Shown here piece by piece: positions 1-5,105 of a stretch of 11,424 nt of DNA. Within the stretch, counting starts at the first letter, position 1. The number at the start of each line of letters is the position of its first letter. Source of the stretch: Opitutia bacterium (GTDB lineage Bacteria > Verrucomicrobiota > Verrucomicrobiae > Opitutales > UBA953); the NCBI GenBank assembly GCA_947488485.1, contig CANKZO010000059.1, positions 1 to 11,424 of the forward strand, given 5' to 3'. Below the pieces are notes generated by a model that saw only the letters and a list, made by a program, of their open reading frames with translations, ran no database searches and was not told the origin of the DNA. A program made the position numbers and the translations under genes.

Positions 1-23
1 CTCAGACCCCCCTTTTTCAGCCC

Positions 24-29
24 TATATA
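24..29 (+). promoter_or_regulatory. Possible -10 box for the sigma factor gene
   Basis: TATATA lies 21 bases before the ATG at 51, in an otherwise GC-rich region. A -35 about 17 bases upstream would fall at the window edge (CTCAGA, 3 of 6 matches), so it is weak or cut off. If used, the transcript would begin near 36 and have a leader of about 15 bases without a Shine-Dalgarno. Confidence 0.3.
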
Positions 30-50
30 TACAGGCCCCTTTCTTTTTCC

Positions 51-1004
51 ATGATCAACCACATCCCGCACCGCACCGCCAAGACCGACGCCCTCACCAC
101 CCTCCTCCGCTCCGACCTCCCCGATCTCGGCGAAATCGAGGTCTCCCGCCTCGAGACGGCCCCCGACCGCTCCGGCGAGGCGGACAGCCTGACGGTCTAC
201 CTCAACCAGGCCGCCCGCTGGCCCCGCCTGAGCGCCGAAGAGGAACTGGCGCTCGGCCACCGCATCAAGGCTGGCAAGCTCGCCGACGGTGATTTCACCC
301 CGGCCGCCCAGGCCGCGTTCGATGAGATGGTGAACCGTAACCTACGCCTGAGCTATCACGCCGCCAAGCAGATGCGCGTGCCCCGAGAGGAGATCATCGA
401 ACTCATCGCGGCCGGCAACGTCGCGCTCATGGAGGCCGCCCGCGCCTTCGACGCCGACCTCGGGCACCGCTTCAGCACCTACGCGTTCTGGGGCATCCGC
501 AGCGCGGTGTTCCGCCACCTGAACTTCCTGCGCCGCACGGTCCGACTGCCGCGCAACCTGCACGAGCAGATGGCCAAGCTCCGCAAGACCGAAGCCGCGC
601 TCCGGCAGGAGACCGGCCGCGAGCCCACTGAAACCGAACTCGCCGCACGCCTGAAGTGCACGCCCGAAAAGATCGTCGAGCTGCGCTGCTACCAGCAGCA
701 CGGCCAGTCGCTGGACGCGCCGATCGGCGAAGACAGCGAGACGACCTTCGGCGACACGCTGGCCGACCGGGACGCGCCCACGCCGGCCGTCGCCGCCGAA
801 GCCTCCGACCGCCAGGCCGCGCTGGCCGAAGTGATGGCCCAGCTCACGCCCCGTGAACTCGAGGTGATCCGCCTCCGCGCCGGCCTCGACGGCGAGGAGC
901 TGACGCTCGACGCCATCGGCCAGCGCCACGGCGTCTCCCGCGAACGTATCCGCCAGATCGAAGCCGAAGCCATCCGGAAGATGCGCCTGATCATCCGACG
1001 CTGA
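51..1004 (+). CDS. RNA polymerase sigma factor, sigma-70 family (RpoD-like, group 2/3)
   Basis: This is a promoter-specificity subunit of RNA polymerase acting in the cytoplasm. In order the 317 residues show: a region 1.2-like segment (about 45-75, with LTVYLNQAARWPRLSAEEE), region 2 (about 92-160, with NRNLRLSYHAA and the core/-10 contacting RFSTYAFWGIRSAVFRHL), region 3 (about 166-215, RLPRNLHEQMAKL then an ETGREPTETELA segment), and a complete region 4 helix-turn-helix (about 264-312, LTPRELEVIRLR ... GVSRERIRQIEAEAIRKMR). There is no long region 1.1 or non-conserved insert, so it is shorter than a housekeeping RpoD and better read as an alternative or RpoS/group-2-like factor. The usual Trp-Trp pair in region 2.3 is Trp-Gly here (147-148). 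The ATG follows a pyrimidine tract (TTTCTTTTTCC) with no Shine-Dalgarno. No anti-sigma gene is adjacent. The family is certain; the regulon cannot be told. Confidence 0.93.
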   Translation: MINHIPHRTAKTDALTTLLRSDLPDLGEIEVSRLETAPDRSGEADSLTVYLNQAARWPRLSAEEELALGHRIKAGKLADGDFTPAAQAAFDEMVNRNLRLSYHAAKQMRVPREEIIELIAAGNVALMEAARAFDADLGHRFSTYAFWGIRSAVFRHLNFLRRTVRLPRNLHEQMAKLRKTEAALRQETGREPTETELAARLKCTPEKIVELRCYQQHGQSLDAPIGEDSETTFGDTLADRDAPTPAVAAEASDRQAALAEVMAQLTPRELEVIRLRAGLDGEELTLDAIGQRHGVSRERIRQIEAEAIRKMRLIIRR

Positions 1005-1019
1005 GCCGGGTCTTGTGTC

Positions 1020-1059
1020 CGGAGGAAGGCGCGCCATCGTCGAAGCGTGCCTTCCTCCG
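1020..1059 (+). promoter_or_regulatory. 15-bp hairpin enclosing the start of the cytochrome gene
   Basis: Bases 1020-1034 pair with 1045-1059 (15 pairs, one G-U at 1031/1048) around a 10-base loop (1035-1044). The 5' arm contains GGAGG (1021-1025) and the 3' arm contains the GTG at 1047. Both the only nearby Shine-Dalgarno-like sequence and the start codon would therefore be paired. No U tract follows, so it is not a canonical intrinsic terminator for the sigma gene. Its role as a translational switch, mRNA end or processing site is inferred only. Confidence 0.55.
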
Positions 1060-2348
1060 CGCCTCGCCTGTTGCTCCTCGGCCTCACCGGCCTCCTGGCG
1101 CCGCACCTCTCCGCCCAGCAGGCCGAGCCGTTCGAGGAAGCGCCGATCAAGTATTCGACGACCGAGGCCAAGGATCGCGCGACGGCCCTGAACGCCGCTC
1201 ACCAAGCGCGCGCCAACGCGATCCGCTCCCTCCCGGCGAAGAAACGCCTGCAGTGGCTGCTGGATGAATTCAAGGTGCCGGTGGAATCCCAGCTCTTCGT
1301 CTTCAGCAAGACGAGCCTCCAGCGCGACCTGATCACGCCGGAGACGCCGCGCGTGCTCTATTTCTCCGACGAAGCCTACGTCGGCTGGGCGCCCACGGGC
1401 GCCTTCGAGGTGACGGTCTTCGACCCGCAGCTGGGAGCGACGTTCTACGTCTTCGACGCCCACGAAACGGGCGCGGCTCCTCTGCTCGTGCGCGACAACG
1501 ACTGCCTGCTCTGCCATGCGCGCCACGAACACACACCCACCTTGCGCACGCGCTCGGTCTTCCCCGATGCGAGGGGCGAACCGCTCGGCGGATCGGGCGG
1601 CGCCAACATCGCCCCCTCGACCCCGCTCGAGGAACGCTGGGGCGGCTGGTATGTCACCGGCGGCGGGCCGGGCCTACGTCACCGCGGCAACCTGACCGGC
1701 AGGCGGCTCGAGGACTTCGAAGGAGAGTCGGCGCAGCCGACGCGTAACCTCTACTCGCTTGAAGGCATCGTGGACACCCGTCGCTATCTCCTGAAGACGA
1801 GCGACGTCGTACCGATGCTCCTGCACGACCACCAGGTCCACGTGCATAACGTGATGTCCACCGCCCTGCAGGACGCCCGGATCGCCTTGCATCGCTGGCC
1901 GGCCATGCGCGCGATCCTCGGCCTGCCCGCTTCGGCTCCGCCCCAAGGCTCCTGCCTCGTGGTCTTCGAGAGCCAGGCGGAGAAGATCCTCGACGCCCTG
2001 CTCTGCCGCGACGAGACCCCCTGGCCGGCCGACGCGCTGCGCTCCGACGGCGTCTTCGCCGCTGCCTACGCCCAGACCCGTAAGGCCGACGCGCAAGGCC
2101 GCTCCCTCCGCGACCTCGACCTACGCACGCGCCTCTTCCGCTACCGTTGCAGCCCGCTGATCTACTCCGAAAGCTTCGCTCACCTGCCGCCGCAGCTCCG
2201 GGAAATCACGCTGTTGCGCCTTTCGTCCGGCCTGCGCGCCTTCCCGCCCGCCCCGGCCTTCGGCCACCTCGAGCAAGCGGAGCGCGTCGCGATCCACGAG
2301 ATCCTCACGGCCACGCTGCCCGACCTGCCCGCCGGCTGGGGCAAATAA
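1047..2348 (+). CDS. Exported mono-heme cytochrome c-like protein (uncharacterised family)
   Basis: This 433-residue protein is probably periplasmic and redox-active. It has a signal peptide (Arg7, then an LLLLGLTGLLAP core, likely cleaved after LSA at about 23) and one covalent heme motif, CLLCH at 153-157. Before the heme site are VFSKTSLQ (85-92) and RVLYFSDEAYVGW (102-114). After it are a His-rich LLHDHQVHVHN (258-268), which could supply a second ligand, and RLFRYRCSPLIYSESF (362-377). I recall this arrangement from unassigned Planctomycetes/Verrucomicrobia proteins carrying a 'cytochrome c domain' label; the substrate is unknown. The GTG at 1047 is the first start after an in-frame stop at 1002-1004. 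It gives a basic n-region, whereas TTG at 1071 would remove it. The start sits in a hairpin. The sigma gene is 42 bases upstream in the same frame, and the gene ends at a bidirectional terminator. Confidence 0.8.
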   Translation: MPSSAPRLLLLGLTGLLAPHLSAQQAEPFEEAPIKYSTTEAKDRATALNAAHQARANAIRSLPAKKRLQWLLDEFKVPVESQLFVFSKTSLQRDLITPETPRVLYFSDEAYVGWAPTGAFEVTVFDPQLGATFYVFDAHETGAAPLLVRDNDCLLCHARHEHTPTLRTRSVFPDARGEPLGGSGGANIAPSTPLEERWGGWYVTGGGPGLRHRGNLTGRRLEDFEGESAQPTRNLYSLEGIVDTRRYLLKTSDVVPMLLHDHQVHVHNVMSTALQDARIALHRWPAMRAILGLPASAPPQGSCLVVFESQAEKILDALLCRDETPWPADALRSDGVFAAAYAQTRKADAQGRSLRDLDLRTRLFRYRCSPLIYSESFAHLPPQLREITLLRLSSGLRAFPPAPAFGHLEQAERVAIHEILTATLPDLPAGWGK

Positions 2349-2362
2349 GGCAGACATGAAAA

Positions 2363-2389
2363 GGGCCGGCCCTCGACGAGGACCGGCCC
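2363..2389. terminator. Bidirectional terminator between convergent genes
   Basis: GGGCCGG (2363-2369) pairs with CCGGCCC (2383-2389). The stem continues as CCT/AGG (2371-2373 with 2379-2381) after one C-A mismatch. Reading plus, the stem is followed by GGTTT. Reading minus, it is followed by TTTT (2362-2359). It lies between the tail-to-tail ends of the cytochrome (2348) and the esterase (2411) and probably serves both; the minus-strand side has the better T run. Confidence 0.75.
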
Positions 2390-2410
2390 GGTTTCGGCGC
2401 TCAGCGCGGC

Positions 2411-3196
2411 TTACTTGACGAGCGCGGCGAGCGGCTCGCGGATGGCGTCGGCTTCGATCTGGTAGCTGACGGCGTTCAGGTGCAGGAGGTCCGGCATGAC
2501 GGACTTCTCAAGCGTGCCGTCGGCGGTGAGGAACTTGGCGCCGATGTCGAGGTAGCGGACCTTCTGGCCGTCGTCGAACTTCGCGATGAGGGCGTTGACG
2601 GCCTTGTTCTTGGCACGGCCGGGGTTGTTCGCTTCGGTGGCGCCGCGCGGGAAGATCGCGAGGAGGAGCACCTTGGTGTTCGGCGAGCGCTGGTGGATCG
2701 CGGCGATGATGTTCTTGATGCCGTTGGCGATCAGCTCGGGCGTATGCGCCGGATTGCCGGCGTTATTGGTGCCGATCATGAGCACGACGGCCTTGGGCTT
2801 GATGCCTTCGAACTCGCCGTTCTCGACGCGCCAGAGGACGTGCTGGACCTGGTCGCCGCCGATGCCGAAATTGGCGGCCTTATACTGGCCATACTCCTTC
2901 TCGAAGAGAGCCTTTTGACCGTTCCAACCCGCGGTGATGGAGTCACCGAGGAAGACGACCTGCGCTTCGCCCTTCTTGGCGACGGCGACGAAGGCTTCGT
3001 GGGACTTCGCGAAGCCGGCCTGGACCTGACCGGTCTTAGGGTCGAACTTGGGAGCGGCGACATCGGGCTGCTGCGCCGGCAGCTTCACGGCCGGAGCGGC
3101 AGCCTTCTTAGGGGCGTCTTTCTTGGCTTCCTGGGCGACGGCGGAGGCGGCGCCGAGCAGAGAAAGCCCGAGGAGGAGGGATAGGGTGCGTTTCAT
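2411..3196 (-). CDS. Secreted SGNH/GDSL-family esterase (PAF acetylhydrolase-like)
   Basis: This is a serine esterase of the SGNH hydrolase fold, probably exported. The 261 residues begin with a signal peptide (MKRTLSLLLGLSLLGAASAVAQ, likely cut after AVA at about 19-21) and an Ala/Lys/Pro-rich linker (about 23-55). The catalytic blocks are all present: block I FLGDSITAGW with nucleophile Ser86, block II NFGIGGDQ (oxyanion Gly, about 113-114), block III IGTNNAG with Asn144, and block V DLLHLN with Asp236 and His239. The GGDQVQHVLWRVENGE and DLLHLN segments resemble bacterial relatives of the PAF-acetylhydrolase beta/gamma subunits, often found as sugar-ester deacetylases. The natural substrate cannot be read. 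An in-frame ATG eight codons upstream (3220) exists, and a longer open frame extends to 3580, but the signal peptide fixes 3196 as the likely start. The gene diverges from the cupin gene. Confidence 0.9.
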   Translation of the reverse strand: MKRTLSLLLGLSLLGAASAVAQEAKKDAPKKAAAPAVKLPAQQPDVAAPKFDPKTGQVQAGFAKSHEAFVAVAKKGEAQVVFLGDSITAGWNGQKALFEKEYGQYKAANFGIGGDQVQHVLWRVENGEFEGIKPKAVVLMIGTNNAGNPAHTPELIANGIKNIIAAIHQRSPNTKVLLLAIFPRGATEANNPGRAKNKAVNALIAKFDDGQKVRYLDIGAKFLTADGTLEKSVMPDLLHLNAVSYQIEADAIREPLAALVK

Positions 3197-3218
3197 GGGG
3201 GTGTCTTGGGGGACCTCC

Positions 3219-3246
3219 ATTTCATCTCGGGGTTCCCCTCTGTCAA
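3219..3246 (-). promoter_or_regulatory. Candidate sigma-70 promoter for the SGNH esterase
   Basis: On the minus strand a perfect TTGACA (3246-3241) is followed after 16 bases by TGAAAT (3224-3219, 4 of 6 matches). The expected start would be near 3212, about 15 bases before the ATG at 3196. That would leave the GGAGG at 3218-3214 outside the transcript and supports the shorter start. Confidence 0.45.
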
Positions 3247-3288
3247 CGACCAGCCCCTCTGGCTTGCTCACAGCGGACCGGATAGCAT

Positions 3289-3292
3289 AGGA
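3289..3292 (+). promoter_or_regulatory. Ribosome binding site that fixes the cupin start
   Basis: AGGA ends 6 bases before the ATG at 3299. An in-frame GTG-type frame extends upstream to 3206, but the extra residues do not look like cupin and would run through the esterase promoter region. This site makes 3299 the preferred start. It is one of few clear Shine-Dalgarno sequences in the window. Confidence 0.6.
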
Positions 3293-3298
3293 ACTTAC

Positions 3299-3709
3299 AT
3301 GACCCAACCCCTGCGATTCGTGACCAAGGCCGAGGCCATCAAGGAAGAGTACAAAGGCCGCACCAATTACTGGCTGACCCGCCCCGAACTCACCGGCGCC
3401 AAGGACCTGCAGGTCTGCGAAGCGACCCTGCCCGCCGGCGAAGGCCACGCCTTCCACACCCATCCGGAACTCGAGGAGATGATCTACGTGCTCGCCGGCG
3501 AGGTCGAACAGTGGGTCGAGCAGGAGAAGCGCATCCTGAAGCCCGGTGACGCCGCGCACATCCCCGCCGGCGTCGTGCACGCGACCTTCAACGTCTCGAA
3601 GTCCGACGCCACGATCCTCGCGATTCTTTCGCCCGGCGCGAGCAAGGGCCCCTTCATGGTCGACGTCAGCGGCGAGTCGCCCTGGAAGGACCTGCGCGCC
3701 GGCGCATGA
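3299..3709 (+). CDS. Small single-domain cupin protein
   Basis: This is a 136-residue metal-binding beta-barrel, predicted cytoplasmic with no signal peptide. Both cupin motifs are intact. Motif 1 is G47(X)5H53-T-H55(X)4E60(X)6G67, and motif 2 is G83(X)5P89-A-G91-VV-H94-ATF-N98. His53, His55, Glu60 and His94 are therefore the expected metal ligands. The N-terminal TNYWLTRPELTGAKDLQ and C-terminal SGESPWKDLRA do not point to a particular cupin subfamily, so the activity (dioxygenase, isomerase or sugar/ligand sensor) is open. The start is set by AGGA at 3289-3292. The stop overlaps the ATG of the following VTT-family gene (ATGA at 3706-3709), indicating one operon with translational coupling. 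The gene diverges from the esterase across about 100 bases. Confidence 0.88.
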   Translation: MTQPLRFVTKAEAIKEEYKGRTNYWLTRPELTGAKDLQVCEATLPAGEGHAFHTHPELEEMIYVLAGEVEQWVEQEKRILKPGDAAHIPAGVVHATFNVSKSDATILAILSPGASKGPFMVDVSGESPWKDLRAGA

Positions 3710-4350
3710 ATCTCTTCGCCCGACATCGCGGCCTGCTCGTCTCGACCACGCTGCTGTTGGCCGGCGCGATCATCCCTTGGATCATCTGGGGCGACGCGCT
3801 GGACGCGACGTTCACGGTCGAAGGTTCGCGCGCCTGGATCGCCGGCTTCGGTGCGGCCGGTGGTCTCGCCGGCGCCGGCCTCCTCGTCGCCGATCTCCTG
3901 CTGCCGATCCCGAGCACGCTGGTGATGTCCGCGCTCGGCCTCGCCTACGGCACGCTCGTCGGCGGCCTCTACGCCGCGGCCGGCACGGTCGTGGCCGGCC
4001 TGCTCGCCTATGGCCTCAGCCGCTGGCTGGGCCGACCGCTCGCCGTGCGTCTCGCCGGCGCCGACGCACTGGAGTCCGGAGAGAAACTCTTCGCGGACGG
4101 CGGCGCCTGGCTGGTGGCGGGTTCACGCTGCCTCCCGATCCTCCCCGAAGCGATCGCGTGCCTGGCCGGCCTGCACCGCATGCCTTTCCGGACTTTCGTC
4201 TTCGCCCTGCTCTGCGGCGGCGTGCCGACGGGCTTCCTGTTCGCGGCCATCGGCGCGCTCGGCCAGAGCGAACCCGCCTGGGCGCTGGCGCTCAGCGTGG
4301 TCGTGCCGGTGCTGCTCTGGCTGGTCGCCCGCCGCTGGCTGCGCCGCTGA
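3706..4350 (+). CDS. VTT-domain (TVP38/DedA-like) inner-membrane protein
   Basis: This is a 214-residue integral membrane protein of the SNARE-associated/VTT superfamily, whose members include DedA-type proteins linked to lipid scrambling and membrane homeostasis. Visible features: an N-terminal membrane segment (about 9-28), a hydrophobic stretch running into the LLPIPSTLVMSALGLAYG motif (65-82), a Gly-rich re-entrant region ending in AYGLSRWLGR (101-110), the second signature SRCLPILPEAIACLAGL (140-156), and two more membrane segments (about 163-185 and 191-208) before a basic tail. The exact substrate is unknown. It starts within the cupin stop codon and has no Shine-Dalgarno of its own, so translation probably depends on the cupin. 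Its stop (4348-4350) abuts the stop of DUF1080 on the other strand. Confidence 0.87.
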   Translation: MNLFARHRGLLVSTTLLLAGAIIPWIIWGDALDATFTVEGSRAWIAGFGAAGGLAGAGLLVADLLLPIPSTLVMSALGLAYGTLVGGLYAAAGTVVAGLLAYGLSRWLGRPLAVRLAGADALESGEKLFADGGAWLVAGSRCLPILPEAIACLAGLHRMPFRTFVFALLCGGVPTGFLFAAIGALGQSEPAWALALSVVVPVLLWLVARRWLRR

Positions 4351-4356
4351 TCAGCG
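4345..4356. repeat. 12-bp perfect palindrome formed by back-to-back stop codons
   Basis: CGCTGATCAGCG is a perfect palindrome. Its left half holds the TGA of the VTT gene (4348-4350) and its right half the TGA of DUF1080 (4353-4351, minus). As RNA it gives only a 4-bp stem with a GATC loop and no U tract, so it is not a convincing terminator. No other terminator separates these genes. Confidence 0.6.
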
Positions 4357-5040
4357 CAGCTCCTTGATCCGCACGTTGCGGTACCAGACGCGCTTGGCTT
4401 CGTCCTGGAAACCGACGTGGCCTTCGACCGGACGGTCCTTCATCGGGGAAGCGGCGAGGTCGAGCACGATGGTGCGTTCGCCGTTGAAATCGACGGTGAG
4501 ACGGCGGTCCTTGAGCGTGAGCGTGTAGCGGTTCCATTCGCCGGCGGGCTTCACCATGTTCTTGGCCGCGGCCATCGCGCGGATGATGCCGCCGCAATCA
4601 TGATGACCAGGCTTGGCGAGGCCGTGCGTGTCGAGGATCTGGAGCTCGATGCCCTTCGCGACGGGATCGAGCGGATCGGCGACGCAGAAGAAGACGCCGG
4701 AGTTGCCGGTGGGCTCGAACTTGAATTCGAGGTCGAGGACGAAGTCGCGATACTTGCGCTCGGAGAAGATATAGGCGTCGAAACGCTTCCAGCCGGTCTC
4801 GCCGGCGCGCGGCTTCAGCGTGACGGTGCCGTCGGTGTCGTAGACCCAGTTGCCCTTGGTCTTCCAGCCGGCGAGGTCCTGCCCGTTGAAGAGCGGCACG
4901 AAGCCCGGGGCGTCCGCCGCGGGGTGCGGTACGGGCGCGGCGGCGGGGCTCACGGGATAAGGTTCGGACGCCGCAAAGAGGGCGAGGGGCAGGAGGCAGG
5001 CCAGCAGGGGTAGGCGGGGCATGCCATCCGAGGTAGCCAT
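4351..5040 (-). CDS. Exported DUF1080 (3-keto-disaccharide hydrolase) family protein
   Basis: This is a concanavalin-like beta-sandwich protein. Family members include 3-keto-glycoside hydrolases acting on oxidised disaccharides, and many are secreted by Verrucomicrobia, Planctomycetes and Bacteroidetes. The 229 residues show a signal peptide (MPRLPLLACLLPLALFAAS, from Met7), a Pro/Ala-rich linker, then the family hallmarks: FVPLFNGQDLAGW (47-59), FKFEPTGNSGVFF (106-118), IELQILDTHG (131-140), HHDCGGII (146-153), GEWNRY (167-172) and the terminal GHVGFQDEAKRVWYRNVRI (208-226). It is a normal length for a one-domain member. The start may be 5040 or the in-frame ATG at 5022, which begins directly at the signal peptide; neither has a Shine-Dalgarno. 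It converges with the VTT gene with no gap and diverges from the S9 peptidase. The true substrate is not visible. Confidence 0.9.
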   Translation of the reverse strand: MATSDGMPRLPLLACLLPLALFAASEPYPVSPAAAPVPHPAADAPGFVPLFNGQDLAGWKTKGNWVYDTDGTVTLKPRAGETGWKRFDAYIFSERKYRDFVLDLEFKFEPTGNSGVFFCVADPLDPVAKGIELQILDTHGLAKPGHHDCGGIIRAMAAAKNMVKPAGEWNRYTLTLKDRRLTVDFNGERTIVLDLAASPMKDRPVEGHVGFQDEAKRVWYRNVRIKELR

Positions 5041-5061
5041 CCGCCGCCGGAGGTCGAGCCG

Positions 5062-5090
5062 CTTATGGGGTTGGACGGACGGCCTGTCTT
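5062..5090 (-). promoter_or_regulatory. Candidate promoter for the DUF1080 gene
   Basis: On the minus strand AAGACA (5090-5085, 4 of 6) and CATAAG (5067-5062, 4 of 6) are separated by exactly 17 bases, placing a start about 15 bases before the ATG at 5040. The -35 lies inside the AT-rich dyad next to the S9 peptidase start, so one bound protein could affect both genes. Confidence 0.35.
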
Positions 5091-5105
5091 AATAAAGATA
5101 AGACA
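5085..5105. promoter_or_regulatory. AT-rich inverted repeat at the start of the S9 peptidase gene
   Basis: TGTCTTA (5085-5091) and TAAGACA (5099-5105) are perfect 7-base arms around ATAAAGA. The last base of the right arm is the A of the peptidase ATG. It is the most AT-rich spot in this GC-rich divergent intergenic region. It could be an operator or a hairpin at the start codon; I found no convincing -35/-10 pair for the peptidase here. Confidence 0.45.

Noticed and set aside
342..1532. A 396-codon minus-strand frame across the sigma factor and cytochrome genes
   Set aside because: It crosses two well-supported plus-strand genes and encodes no recognisable domain.
3206..3298. N-terminal extension of the cupin
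   Set aside because: The added residues overlap the esterase promoter region and do not look like cupin; AGGA six bases before the ATG at 3299 supports the shorter form.
3197..3580. N-terminal extension of the SGNH esterase
   Set aside because: It would run through the cupin gene on the other strand and would bury the clear signal peptide starting at 3196.
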